64,000 nucleotides of DNA from Cloacibacillus porcorum (GCF_001701045.1 NZ_CP016757.1:1171501-1235500), one strand, 5' to 3'. Shown: positions 8,683 to 16,877, numbered from the stretch's first letter. Notes: a model not told the origin generated them from the sequence alone. Numbers and translations are program-made.

Positions 8683-8714
8683 ATGAGGAGGGCTTATCCC
8701 TCCTCATCTCTTTT
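8683..8714. terminator. Bidirectional terminator, MATE / gpsA
   Basis: ATGAGGAGGG, loop CTTAT, CCCTCCTCAT, with CAAAAA before and CTCTTTT after. It serves the MATE gene and, on the other strand, gpsA. Confidence 0.85.
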
Positions 8715-8752
8715 CCCTTTTTACAGCCTGTGTTCCGTATTTTGCCCGCGGA

Positions 8753-9748
8753 CTACAGCCGCATCTCCGGTTTTACCGGCCTTGCGAAGAGCTCCTTCAG
8801 CAGCTCGTGTGGATCCTCATCCTTGTAGAGCACGCGGTAAACCGCGTCGGCGAGGGGCATCTCGACGTCAAATTTTTTGCTGTTTTCGACGACGGCGCGT
8901 ACCGTGTAGGCTCCCTCGGCGACCTGTCCCAGCTCCTCCACCGCCTCGTCCATGCTCATGCCGCTGCCGACGGCGAGGCCGAGACGGAAGTTGCGCGAAT
9001 GCATGCTGTAGCAGGTGACCATGAGGTCGCCGACGCCCGCGAGTCCCGAGAGTGTGAGCGGCGAAGCGCCGAGCTTCGCGCCGAAGCGCATTATCTCGGC
9101 CAGTCCGCGCGAGGCGAGCGCCGCGAGGGCGTTGTCGCCGAGCTGGAGAGCCTTTGAGATGCCGGCCGCGATCGCGTATATATTCTTAGTCGCGCCGCCG
9201 ACCTCAAGGCCGATAACGTCCGTGCTCGTATAGACGCGGAAGTTCCCGCCGTTGAGCAGCTCCTGCCATGACCTGGCCTCAGCCTCGTCTTTGGAGGCGA
9301 GAGCGACGGTCGTCGGGCAGTCGATGAGCACCTCTTCCGCGTGGCTCGGTCCGGAGAGCGCGGAATAGACCATATTGGGGCACAGCTCTTCGTGTACCTT
9401 ATGGAGCAGACTGCCCGTCGATATCTCGATGCCCTTTGCCAGGTTCAGCATATGTCCCGGTGCGGGGGAGAGCGCCGCTATCTTGCCGCAGACCTCCCGT
9501 TCAAACTGTGTCGGTATCGCCATTATATACCGGTCGGAGAAGTCAAGGGCCTCCCGCAGGTCGATGGTCGCCGCGATCTTATCCGGCAGCGCCGTGTCGA
9601 AGAAACAGAAATTATTCCTATGTTCCCTGTTCATAATCTCCGCCTGCTCGGCGTCGATCGTCCACATCTTTACATTATGGCCAAGGGAGGTCAGGTGTAC
9701 CGCCATGGCGGTACCGAAGCTGCCCGCGCCAAGAATCGTCGTGTTCAA
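8753..9748 (-). CDS. gpsA: Glycerol-3-phosphate dehydrogenase [NAD(P)+]
   Basis: 331 residues from a TTG start at 9748, which lies 7 bases after GGAGGA and begins the NAD-binding fold directly (TTILGAGSFGTAMA). A longer ATG at 9793 sits at the predicted transcription start and is unlikely. Further GpsA motifs: AIPTQFEREV, LSGPSHAEEV, the catalytic Lys in GATKNIYAIAAG, and AGVGDLMVTCYS with NFRLG. It makes sn-glycerol-3-phosphate from dihydroxyacetone phosphate for phospholipids. It lies downstream of fdhD on the same strand with its own -10 box. Confidence 0.93.
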   Translation of the reverse strand: MNTTILGAGSFGTAMAVHLTSLGHNVKMWTIDAEQAEIMNREHRNNFCFFDTALPDKIAATIDLREALDFSDRYIMAIPTQFEREVCGKIAALSPAPGHMLNLAKGIEISTGSLLHKVHEELCPNMVYSALSGPSHAEEVLIDCPTTVALASKDEAEARSWQELLNGGNFRVYTSTDVIGLEVGGATKNIYAIAAGISKALQLGDNALAALASRGLAEIMRFGAKLGASPLTLSGLAGVGDLMVTCYSMHSRNFRLGLAVGSGMSMDEAVEELGQVAEGAYTVRAVVENSKKFDVEMPLADAVYRVLYKDEDPHELLKELFARPVKPEMRL

Positions 9749-9799
9749 TATCGTTCCTCCGTTCAATGTTCTCTTACTGCATCTTTCGTGCATTTTGCT

Positions 9800-9805
9800 A
9801 TTATA
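9800..9805 (-). promoter_or_regulatory. -10 box of gpsA
   Basis: TATAAT (minus strand 9805-9800) overlaps the fdhD stop codon. No good -35 box was found. The predicted start near 9793 leaves a leader of about 45 bases before the TTG. Confidence 0.45.
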
Positions 9806-10520
9806 GCTCTTTTTCCCGTAAAACGACCCTGCCGGCGGCGCTGTAAATATTAAAAGCGCCGCCGCGCGCGAAACCGATCATCGTGATGTTAGCCGCGCGC
9901 GCCGCGGCTACGGCGTCGGCCGTGGGGGCGGAGACGCTCGCGATGAAGGGAATACCGGCGCTGACGGCCTTTTGGACCATGTCCTCCGGCATGCGCCCCG
10001 AGATAAAAAGCAGCGACGAACCCGCATCGATGCCGCTGCTCAGAAGCCAGCCGACGGCCTTGTCCACTGCGTTGTGGCGGCTGATATCCTCGGCGGAAAA
10101 GAGCGTCTCTCCCCGTACGGAGGAGAGCAGCGCCACGTGGAGGCAGCCAGTGCGGCGGTAGAGCTCCGCCTCCGCGAGCTCGGCGATCTTCTGTCGCACG
10201 AGAGACGCGCCGACGCTCCACTCCATTGTCAGCGGCCTGAAATCGGCCTCGGGCGGCCTTCTTTTGAGAGTGACCTCCACCCGGCATCCGCCGGACGAGA
10301 TTTTTTCGATATCGCCATAAGATGATATTAGGCCGCGGCAGCGCATATTTCCCGCCGCCCACAGCTCTTCGCCCCCGGCGGAGATCACCGCGGAGCCGTC
10401 ATATCTCCCGTCTATATAAAGGGATACCGCCCTCTCCGAGAGCAGCTCGTCCTCCGCGGCGAGCGGTTCATCCGCGGAATTGACCCTGATTATCTCTATC
10501 TTTCTGATCGGACCCTCCAT
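9801..10520 (-). CDS. fdhD: FdhD-like sulfurtransferase without the CxxC motif
   Basis: 239 residues from ATG 10520, which has GAGGAGGG 8 bases upstream; an upstream frame to 10589 would run through the promoter. FdhD delivers sulfur from IscS to the molybdenum/tungsten cofactor of formate dehydrogenase. The second half fits well: AEDISRHNAVDKAVG, then SSLLFISGRMPEDMV, IPFIASVSAPTADAV and FARGGAFNIYS. The usual CGxCG loop in the middle is missing: the matching segment reads MEWSVGASLVRQ with no cysteine. Either this is a diverged paralogue with another job or sulfur transfer works differently. No formate dehydrogenase gene is in view. Confidence 0.82.
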   Translation of the reverse strand: MEGPIRKIEIIRVNSADEPLAAEDELLSERAVSLYIDGRYDGSAVISAGGEELWAAGNMRCRGLISSYGDIEKISSGGCRVEVTLKRRPPEADFRPLTMEWSVGASLVRQKIAELAEAELYRRTGCLHVALLSSVRGETLFSAEDISRHNAVDKAVGWLLSSGIDAGSSLLFISGRMPEDMVQKAVSAGIPFIASVSAPTADAVAAARAANITMIGFARGGAFNIYSAAGRVVLREKEL

Positions 10521-10523
10521 TTC

Positions 10524-10552
10524 GACGCCCTCCTCTCTTTTTGTAGTATAAT
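10524..10552. promoter_or_regulatory. Divergent promoter between fdhD and queT
   Basis: TAGTATAATA at 10545-10553 reads as TATAAT for the plus strand and TATACT for the minus strand, so one palindromic box probably serves both genes. On the plus strand the expected transcription start falls at about base 10559-10560, exactly the A of the queT ATG, which would make that mRNA leaderless. Confidence 0.5.
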
Positions 10553-10559
10553 ACACCCC

Positions 10560-11042
10560 ATGGAAAATAAAAGATTCTTTACCACGCACAGAATAGCGCT
10601 CTCCGCCCTGATCGCCGCCCTCTATACGGGAATCACCTTCGTCTTGGCGCCGATATCATTCGGACCCGTCCAGTTTAGGGTCTCCGAGGCGCTGACGCTG
10701 CTGCCCTTCTGTCTGCCGGAGGCGGTTCCGGGCCTCTTTATCGGCTGCCTGGTCTCAAATATGCTCGGCGGCTTCGGATTGACCGATATCGTCCTCGGCA
10801 GCGCGGCGACCCTTGCCGCCGCCTGGATGACGGCGAAAATGCCGAACGTTTGGCTCGCGGCCCTGCCGCCGGTCGTCGTCAACGCCGTTGTCGTGGGCGC
10901 CTATATCGCCGTGCTCTCCGCCACGCCGATGCTCCTCTCCATGCTCTACATAGGCGTTAGCCAGGCGGTCATCTGCTACGCGATCGGCATACCCTTGATC
11001 TTATACATCAAACGCTCCAAAATCCTTGAAAAATACCGCTGA
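10560..11042 (+). CDS. queT: QueT-family ECF transporter S component
   Basis: 160 residues with five or six membrane segments. The conserved QueT pattern is clear: ALIAALYTGITFVLAPISFG, then VQFRVSEALTLLPF, VPGLFIGCLVSNMLGG and AYIAVL. Members are substrate-binding subunits of energy-coupling-factor transporters, predicted to import queuosine precursors such as preQ1. The ATPase and EcfT subunits are not in the window and would be shared from elsewhere. No Shine-Dalgarno sequence precedes the ATG and the -10 box is 7 bases away, suggesting leaderless translation. I saw no preQ1 riboswitch and there is no room for one. Confidence 0.85.
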   Translation: MENKRFFTTHRIALSALIAALYTGITFVLAPISFGPVQFRVSEALTLLPFCLPEAVPGLFIGCLVSNMLGGFGLTDIVLGSAATLAAAWMTAKMPNVWLAALPPVVVNAVVVGAYIAVLSATPMLLSMLYIGVSQAVICYAIGIPLILYIKRSKILEKYR

Positions 11043-11110
11043 AACGGACGATAACCCCTCTTATTTACCGTAAATTCATCTATTTTTGACTTAATATTGT
11101 CAGAATATTG

Positions 11111-11119
11111 TGCTATAAT
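11111..11119 (+). promoter_or_regulatory. Extended -10 promoter (TGCTATAAT)
   Basis: A perfect TG-n-TATAAT lies 190 bases upstream of the alpha/beta hydrolase. TTGTCA is present but only 11 bases away, so the extended -10 probably drives transcription. Confidence 0.6.
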
Positions 11120-11125
11120 TATCTT

Positions 11126-11309
11126 GTCCAAAGAATTAGGATGATGTTTTTCAGTTCCTATACGCCCGTGCCGCCGGTTTAGATGGAGTCCCCCGCGAGA
11201 GGGGATATCTCTGGTTCCTGTAATAAAACGCAGTTTGCCTTTTTTGACGGCGCGCATAATCGGCGGTTTCCCAAAAACGGAGCGAAGGTAAAACAAGGAG
11301 GCGATAGTA
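11126..11309 (+). other. Long leader of the alpha/beta hydrolase mRNA
   Basis: About 180 transcribed bases precede the ATG at 11310. They hold a 13-codon ORF at 11141 (MMFFSSYTPVPPV), a small stem TCCCC-cgcgaga-GGGGA near 11179-11195, and a T6 run near 11235. A second frame starts on the stop of the first and runs through the gene start. No known riboswitch was recognised, and neither short ORF has a good ribosome site. Confidence 0.35.
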
Positions 11310-12206
11310 ATGGCTGTCAGTATGAAGACTGAGTACATCAATGTCCCCGGAGGGTTTATCAGCCTTAACATCTATGGTGCGGAGAATAGCCAAAATATTC
11401 CCGTCCTCTATATCCACGGAGGGCCGGGGGGCAACATTGAATCCTTCCGGCCAATGGCGGAGATGCTTGCCGAGGACCGCACGGTTTATCTCTACAACCA
11501 GCTGGGCTGTGACGAACGTTCGCATACGGGAGAGGAATCCCTGTGGACGCCCGAGCGGTATATAGAGTCGCTGGGCAGCCTAATCGCCGCCATTGGAGCT
11601 CCCAAGCTCCACCTTATTGGACGTTCATGGGGCGCCTACCTCGCCGCCGAGCATGTGCTGCGCGTCAGCCCCTCGCCCGTAATATCCATCACGATGATAA
11701 GTCCGCTTATCAGCACTAAAATCTGGATCGCCGACGCGAAGCAGCGCCTCGCCGAGCTTGGTGGAGACTATCTCGAGGCGGTGGAGCAGTGCGAGAGGGA
11801 GCATCATTTCGACGGGCGCTACTACCAGGAGATCATCAAAAAATACAACGATAACTTCCGCTACCGCCTCTCGACCGTTAACCGCGCGGGCCACCGGGCG
11901 ACGCCGCTCAAGCCGAAGACGGCCTCCGGCATGAGGGTCTACCGCCACATGTGGGGCCCCAGCGAATTCACCTGCGAGGGTATCCTGAAAGATATCGACA
12001 TCACCGATAAACTGCACAATATCAAGATCGCGGTGCTGCTGATATGCGGAGAGTTCGACCAGGTTCGCCAGCAGAGCTGCGAATACTACCGCTCGCTGAT
12101 ACCTGGTTCACGCATGGCCGTCATCCCCGACGCCTCCCAGACCTCATATCTCGAGCAGCCGCACATCTTCTATTGGACGCTGCGTAACTTCTACGAGTGT
12201 TTCTAG
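11310..12206 (+). CDS. Alpha/beta hydrolase, proline-iminopeptidase-like (S33), His of the triad replaced
   Basis: 298 residues with AAGGAGGCG before the ATG. It has the S33 peptidase / haloalkane-type fold: oxyanion-hole segment YIHGGPGGN near residue 35, LYNQLGCDERS, nucleophile elbow GRSWGAY near residue 107, and CGEFDQVR for the acid. Proline iminopeptidases release N-terminal proline from peptides, fitting a peptide-fermenting organism. The third member of the triad, the His expected in an S-H-x-x-x-x-E context near the C-terminus, is a Gln here (DASQTSYLEQP; codon CAG). The protein may be inactive or use another residue. No signal peptide, so probably cytoplasmic. Confidence 0.85.
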   Translation: MAVSMKTEYINVPGGFISLNIYGAENSQNIPVLYIHGGPGGNIESFRPMAEMLAEDRTVYLYNQLGCDERSHTGEESLWTPERYIESLGSLIAAIGAPKLHLIGRSWGAYLAAEHVLRVSPSPVISITMISPLISTKIWIADAKQRLAELGGDYLEAVEQCEREHHFDGRYYQEIIKKYNDNFRYRLSTVNRAGHRATPLKPKTASGMRVYRHMWGPSEFTCEGILKDIDITDKLHNIKIAVLLICGEFDQVRQQSCEYYRSLIPGSRMAVIPDASQTSYLEQPHIFYWTLRNFYECF

Positions 12207-12253
12207 CGCGGAACATTAAACGGCCCGGTTACGGTAACCGGCAAAATTGAATA

Positions 12254-12294
12254 AAGAGGAGCCCGGCGCACAAATTTTGCGCCGGGCTCCTTTG
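12254..12294. terminator. Terminator between convergent hydrolase and ykvI genes
   Basis: AGGAGCCCGGCGCA pairs with TGCGCCGGGCTCCT around a short AT loop, with TTT on the plus side and CTCTTTATT on the minus side. A second perfect but T-less dyad, CCGGTTACGGTAACCGG, lies just before it at 12225-12241. Confidence 0.8.
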
Positions 12295-12321
12295 CATGTT
12301 GTTATAGCTGAGGTTTTGTCC

Positions 12322-13410
12322 TTAGGCGGCTTTTTTCATGTTCCTGACCGTCGTCACGATCATGAAGAGGATCAGCATGATGCCGACGTAGCCGTTGATG
12401 CCGTAGATGATATTGACGATACGCTGAAAGGGGAGCAGCAGGCCGACGACGCACCCGGAGACGGCTAGCCCGACCGTGAGCAGATAAAATTTGCGTGTCT
12501 TCTCCTGCGAGAAGCGGGCCGAGACGGACCAGAGAAGCGGCACGGAGGTGGTGTAGATGCCGCCCATGATGATGAGGGAGAAGACGGTGGCGATCGGCGG
12601 ATAAATCCTCTCCGCGAGAATAAGCGAGGGGATATCCGTCATCGCGACGGCATCAAGATTGGCGAGCAGGCCGAGCATCATAATGATGATCCCGACGACA
12701 AAGCCGGTCGCGCCGAGCGTCGTGCCGATGACGGCCTCCTTCGCGGAGTTCGCCTTCTGTCCCATCGCCGCGAGAAAGGCGGCGAGCCAGAGCATTGAAA
12801 AGCCCACATAGGACATGCCGGAGGTGAACCAGTTTGTGCCAACCTTCGTCATCTCGACCTCCGCGGCCTCTATCATCTGCGCTCCGCGGACGATGCCCTC
12901 GGGATTTTTGAAAATGGCGGCCAGGCCGATGCCGATCGCGAACAGGACGATCGCGGGGCCGATAGTCCCGATAACGTCGACGATCCTGCCAAGGCCGAAG
13001 GTGACGGTGAAGGCGGAGACGAAGGCCATTCCGATACAGCCGACGAATGTCGGCAGTCCGTAATACTGCGCGAGGGTCGCGCCGGCGCCGGCCACCATGA
13101 CGATGTATGACATATAGAGAAAGGCGATGGCGAAATAGTCATAGAAGCCGCCGATATACTTACCGCAGTAATATCTGTAAATGTCGTTGGTATTTGAGAA
13201 ACGCTCGCGAAAGCCGGTGACGATGAAATCCCCGCCGACATAGACGAGGCAGACGAGGGTGAAGAGCCCCGCCAGCAGCCCCTTCATGCCATAGGCTGTG
13301 AAATATTGGAGTATCTCCTGTCCCGTTGCGAAACCGGAACCGATAAGAAAGGCGATAAACGCTCCCGCGAACTTAATTACATTGGACCAACTGACCTTTT
13401 CTCTATTCAT
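12322..13410 (-). CDS. YkvI-family membrane protein (putative transporter), copy 2
   Basis: 362 residues, about ten transmembrane segments. The N-terminal pattern KFAGAFIAFLIGSGFATGQE is the first-helix motif of the YkvI group (COG3949), distant relatives of sodium-coupled amino acid carriers with a LeuT-type fold; the small-residue break GSGFATGQE would line the substrate site. The substrate is unknown; amino acid import would suit this organism. It is about two-thirds identical by eye to the product of the next gene upstream on the same strand (13765-14862), so the two arose by duplication. Each has its own terminator, so they are probably separate transcripts. Confidence 0.85.
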   Translation of the reverse strand: MNREKVSWSNVIKFAGAFIAFLIGSGFATGQEILQYFTAYGMKGLLAGLFTLVCLVYVGGDFIVTGFRERFSNTNDIYRYYCGKYIGGFYDYFAIAFLYMSYIVMVAGAGATLAQYYGLPTFVGCIGMAFVSAFTVTFGLGRIVDVIGTIGPAIVLFAIGIGLAAIFKNPEGIVRGAQMIEAAEVEMTKVGTNWFTSGMSYVGFSMLWLAAFLAAMGQKANSAKEAVIGTTLGATGFVVGIIIMMLGLLANLDAVAMTDIPSLILAERIYPPIATVFSLIIMGGIYTTSVPLLWSVSARFSQEKTRKFYLLTVGLAVSGCVVGLLLPFQRIVNIIYGINGYVGIMLILFMIVTTVRNMKKAA

Positions 13411-13705
13411 ATCAACACCACTGTCCCTTCAAGACTTAAGTTAAATTTTTCACAACGATGGTTACTAAAAAAATTGGGAAAAACCCTCCCATTACAGAAT
13501 CATCGAATATTTTGCAGTTTAAGCGTATAAAGTTAAACCGTTGATTCAGAGCTATATGTCATTTATTATATATTTGGCGATTCACCCATCTTTATTAAGT
13601 TTTTTACCTGCAATGGCGTATATTATAAATGATAAAGGCAAAAAAGTCTTTGTGTTTTAATGTTCAAACGACTAAAAATTTTTCTTTTAGCTGTGCCGGC
13701 ACACA
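13411..13705. other. AT-rich region upstream of the first ykvI-like gene
   Basis: No gene is seen. A minus-strand TATAAT-like box lies near 13620-13632, which would give a leader of about 200 bases. No known riboswitch motif was recognised. Confidence 0.3.
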
Positions 13706-13742
13706 AAAAGGCGGGAAGAGCATCGCTCCTCCCGTCTTTTTA
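13706..13742. terminator. Terminator of the second ykvI-like gene
   Basis: GGCGGGAAGAGC, loop ATC, GCTCCTCCCGTC with AAAAA before and TTTTT after; usable in both directions. Confidence 0.85.
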
Positions 13743-13764
13743 CATTTTTTAGATATATCAGCTG

Positions 13765-14862
13765 TTACTTCTGCTTTGCGAGTTTTTTCGTTATGCCGCA
13801 GGTCTTGGCGAGCATGAAGAAGATCAGGAGGATGCCGACGTAGCCGTTTACTCCGTAGATAACGTTGACGATCTTACGGAAGGGCAGCTCGAGGGCGACG
13901 AAACAGGCGACCACCGCGAGTCCGGCTGTGAGCCCGTAAAACTTTGTCGTCTTTTCCTGCGCGAACCTCGCCGAGACCGACCAGAGAAGGGGGACGGCCG
14001 TCGTGTAGATACCGGCGATGATTATGACCGAAAAGACCGTGGCAAGGGGCGGCCAAATCTTTTCAGCGATGATGAGCGAAGGGATGTCTGAGGTATAGAG
14101 ATCCTGCAGGCTTGAGAGAAGACCGAGCATGAGGATGATCGCGCCTAACACAAAGCCAAGGGCGCCCAGCGTGGTGCCGATGACGGCCTCTTTCTTGCTG
14201 TTGGCTTTCGTGCCCATCGCCGCGAGGAAGGCCGCGAGCCAGAGCATACAGAAGCCTACGTATGAGGTACCCGACATGAACCAGTTGCTGCCGACCCTTG
14301 TGATATCAAGCTCTCCCGAGGCGATCAGCCGCGCGCCCTCGGCGATGCCGCCTGGGTTTGTGACGATGGCCGCGAGTCCGACGCCGATGGCGATAATGAC
14401 GATCAGGGGGCCGATAGAGCCGATGACGTCAACTATTTTGCCGAGGCCGAAGACGACGGTTCCCACTGAGAGGACCATCATGAGGATGGCGCCGACGACC
14501 GGCGAAAGGTGATAATACTGGTTGACCGTCGCGCCGGCGCCGCCGAGCATGACGATATACGACATGTAGATGAAGGCGATCGAGAAATAGTCGTAAAAGC
14601 CTCCGATGTACTTGCCGCAGTAGTAACGGTAAATGTCATTCGTGTTTTGAAAATGCTCGTTGAAACCCGCGACGATAAAATCCCCGCCGACGTAGACGAA
14701 ACAGATAAGAACGAAGAGTCCGACCAAGAAGCCCTCGTAACCATAAGCGGCGAAATACTGGAAAACTTCCTGCCCTGTTGCGAAACCGGCGCCGATCAAG
14801 AACGCGATAAACGCACCCGCGAACTTTACCACATTGAGCCAGCTAACTTTGTTCCCACTCAT
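13765..14862 (-). CDS. YkvI-family membrane protein (putative transporter), copy 1
   Basis: 365 residues, about ten transmembrane segments. It starts at ATG 14862 with GAAAGG upstream. The first helix carries KFAGAFIAFLIGAGFATGQE. Long stretches match the downstream paralogue nearly exactly, for example NTNDIYRYYCGKYIGGFYDY and LWLAAFLAAMG. Differences gather in the loops and in the helix after residue 120, possibly reflecting a change of substrate. The family has no firmly assigned substrate, so amino acid transport is only an inference from the fold. Confidence 0.85.
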   Translation of the reverse strand: MSGNKVSWLNVVKFAGAFIAFLIGAGFATGQEVFQYFAAYGYEGFLVGLFVLICFVYVGGDFIVAGFNEHFQNTNDIYRYYCGKYIGGFYDYFSIAFIYMSYIVMLGGAGATVNQYYHLSPVVGAILMMVLSVGTVVFGLGKIVDVIGSIGPLIVIIAIGVGLAAIVTNPGGIAEGARLIASGELDITRVGSNWFMSGTSYVGFCMLWLAAFLAAMGTKANSKKEAVIGTTLGALGFVLGAIILMLGLLSSLQDLYTSDIPSLIIAEKIWPPLATVFSVIIIAGIYTTAVPLLWSVSARFAQEKTTKFYGLTAGLAVVACFVALELPFRKIVNVIYGVNGYVGILLIFFMLAKTCGITKKLAKQK

Positions 14863-15470
14863 AAGATAGCACGACCTTTCCGTAATGTGAAATTTCTAAC
14901 ATCTGCACCATATCATAATTTTAGTCACTAGTAAAAAGGTAAATGGTTATTTAAAAAATTTTTATTCATCCCAACAATTATAGCGCCCCTTTCACAACTA
15001 AAAATTTATGCTTAAAAATAAATGGAAATTTTAGGTTTTTTAACGCCTGCCGGTAGAGACTCACCCTCTGTCTTTGGGATGGGGGATATAAAATGGGGGT
15101 ATTTTGTTATCTGTATGTCAGATGAACAGACTAAACGATCAGTGGGAGAACTAGGTTCGACGACGAAAGTAAAAAGATTTTCTGTCTCACCTATCGCGCA
15201 AAAGACAAAATCAGAGTTTTTGTTCTCTGCTTATAAACGCCGATTTTCTTCGGGTATTGAAAGAGGTAAATTACGGTTTAGCTTTTACCATATCGATGAT
15301 AAACAGCGGTTTTTTCTTAAAGCCTTCCTCTCTGAGGAAGGTGGATCGCCGCCGCTTTTGCGGCGAGACGGAAGGAGTGTTTCTCTGTTTAGCGCGGAAA
15401 CCGCGCCAAACAGAGCCCGCGGCAAAAGCTGCGGGAGAACCTAAGGTCAACTCTCCCTCACCCCGCTTCG
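14863..15470. other. Intergenic region with degenerate dispersed-repeat DNA
   Basis: The left part should hold the promoter of the ykvI-like gene. From about 15260 the sequence contains palindromic pieces (CCTTCCTCTCTGAGGAAGG; CCGCCGCTTTTGCGGCG; CCCGCGGCAAAAGCTGCGGG) and a copy of GGTAAATTACGGTTTAGC, a motif recurring at 16961, 17134 and 22977. Open frames here have no gene-like features. Confidence 0.4.
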
Positions 15471-15510
15471 TGAACAGCATCCCGAAAATCGGACAGCCAA
15501 ATAAAGCCCC
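15471..15510 (+). repeat. Left arm of an imperfect inverted repeat flanking the IS3 element
   Basis: The 40 bases starting TGAACAGCATCCCGAAAATC match, with a few changes, the complement of 16878-16919. It ends where the IS element seems to begin. It may be two copies of the dispersed repeat rather than the IS ends. Confidence 0.5.
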
Positions 15511-15552
15511 TGGATTATAATAAAACTAAATACATATAAAGGGGGATCTTCT

Positions 15553-15996
15553 ATGCGTAAACGTAAAACGGAAGAAAGAATAAGAGCAATTGAGATGCAC
15601 AAACAGGGAATTCCACGAAGGCGGATTGCTGAAGAACTTGGTGTTAGTCCTGATTCTATTAAAACATGGATATCTTTATATAAGAGCGGACAGAAGGACT
15701 TACTGGATGATACAAGGAAAAAAAGAACCTACAGCAAGGCTGTAAAACTTGAAGCTGTTTCGGCTCATTTAGAAGAGGGACGTACTATGGTAGATGTTAC
15801 CTCATCTTTTAACATTTCAAGTCCCTCTCTTTTAAGACGATGGTGTAAGGAATTTATCGAACAAGGGGATATTTCTAGTTCAAAACGTGACTGTCCAGAT
15901 AAGAAATTGGAAGTTACAAATAGCATAGAAAAGATCAAAGAGCTGGAAATGCAGGTCGACGTATTAAAAAAAGCCTTAGAGCTGCAAAGGTGGTGA
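15553..15996 (+). CDS. IS3-family transposase OrfA
   Basis: 147 residues after GGGGG 7-8 bases upstream of the ATG. Two helix-turn-helix units are seen: residues 8-45 (IPRRRIAEELGVSPDSIKTW) and about 63-100 (MVDVTSSFNISSPSLLRRW), the double-HTH form of IS150-type OrfA, followed by a coiled coil (KIKELEMQVDVLKKALEL). It recognises the IS ends. It overlaps orfB by 7 bases; a -1 slip at the A7 run would give an OrfAB fusion, the active transposase in this family. Confidence 0.88.
   Translation: MRKRKTEERIRAIEMHKQGIPRRRIAEELGVSPDSIKTWISLYKSGQKDLLDDTRKKRTYSKAVKLEAVSAHLEEGRTMVDVTSSFNISSPSLLRRWCKEFIEQGDISSSKRDCPDKKLEVTNSIEKIKELEMQVDVLKKALELQRW
15966..15973 (+). promoter_or_regulatory. Programmed -1 frameshift site of the IS3 element
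   Basis: A-AAA-AAA-G sits in the orfA frame as tta-aaa-aaa-gcc. The -1 frame stays open from here into orfB, as needed for an OrfAB fusion. Confidence 0.65.
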
Positions 15997-16862
15997 TAGA
16001 AAGAAATATTAAATACAGAATCATTTTTGAATTTTCAACAAAACATTCTGTCTGTGGAATGTGTAGATTTTTGTCCGTATCACGCTCTGCATACTACAGT
16101 TGGCTAAAGCGGCGTGGAATGGAAGATAAAGACGGTCCTCTCATAGAAGCAATAAGAACGGGACAGGATATCAACAAAAACACTTATGGGTACAGGCGAA
16201 TGACTCTGTGGCTCAACAACTTCATTGGCATTCATGTAAACAATAAGAGGGTAAGGCGTGTTATGAAAAAAGCGGGACTTCAAGCGGAAATAAGAAAAAA
16301 GAAAAAGTTTAAAGTGATGTCAGGAAATATCCACAGCTATGAGAATATCCTGAACAGAGAATTTCGTTCCGACAGACCAAACCAGAAACTGGTTACTGAT
16401 ATCACATATATACGAACAAAAAAGGGTAATATATTCCTCTCCATGATAAAAGATCTCTTTGATAATTCCATACAGGGATATCAAATCAGTCGTAATAATA
16501 ATATTAAGTTAGTAACCGATACATTGAAGAAAGCATTTGAAAATAATAATAAGGTGGTCGCTGATGGACCAATCCTCCACAGCGACCAGGGGTTTCAATA
16601 TACAAGCCATGCATATTTCAACCTGACACAAAGATACGGACTCAAGGTCTCAATGTCAAGGAAAGGAAATTGTTTGGATAATGCATGTGCAGAAAACTTC
16701 TTTAGTCACATTAAATCAGAACTCGTCAACCGAGTAAAATGGGAGAACTACGAGGAGGCCAAAGATGCCATAGACGAATATATAAGGTATTATAATAACG
16801 ACAGGATACAGATAAAATTGAAAAAGGCTCCGATGCAATATCGAAGTCTCTTTATTGAATAA
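15990..16862 (+). CDS. IS3-family transposase OrfB (DDE integrase core)
   Basis: 290 residues, GTG start inside the end of orfA. It has the N-terminal HTH_21 region (MCRFLSVSRSAYYSWLKR) and the rve integrase core with the DDE triad: KLVTDITYIR (first Asp), HSDQGFQYTS (second Asp), and ENFFSHIKSEL (Glu), then YYNNDRIQIKLKKAPMQYR at the end. It carries out strand transfer. No stop or frameshift breaks it. Confidence 0.92.
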   Translation: MVIERNIKYRIIFEFSTKHSVCGMCRFLSVSRSAYYSWLKRRGMEDKDGPLIEAIRTGQDINKNTYGYRRMTLWLNNFIGIHVNNKRVRRVMKKAGLQAEIRKKKKFKVMSGNIHSYENILNREFRSDRPNQKLVTDITYIRTKKGNIFLSMIKDLFDNSIQGYQISRNNNIKLVTDTLKKAFENNNKVVADGPILHSDQGFQYTSHAYFNLTQRYGLKVSMSRKGNCLDNACAENFFSHIKSELVNRVKWENYEEAKDAIDEYIRYYNNDRIQIKLKKAPMQYRSLFIE

Positions 16863-16877
16863 ATTTTTGATACCCTT

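Larger units (their letters stand above)
15511..16877 (+). mobile_element. IS3-family insertion sequence (IS150-like group)
   Basis: An AT-rich block with two overlapping transposase frames, orfA and orfB, and a slippery A7 run between them. Exact ends are uncertain. The best guess is just inside the outer inverted repeat, where TGGATTATAATAAAA (left) partly matches the complement of the right side (AGGGTATCAAAAATT). Both frames look intact, so it may still be active. Confidence 0.75.

Noticed and set aside
15022-15444. 140-residue frame upstream of the IS3 element
   Set aside because: It crosses dispersed-repeat palindromes, has no ribosome site and no domain; judged non-coding.
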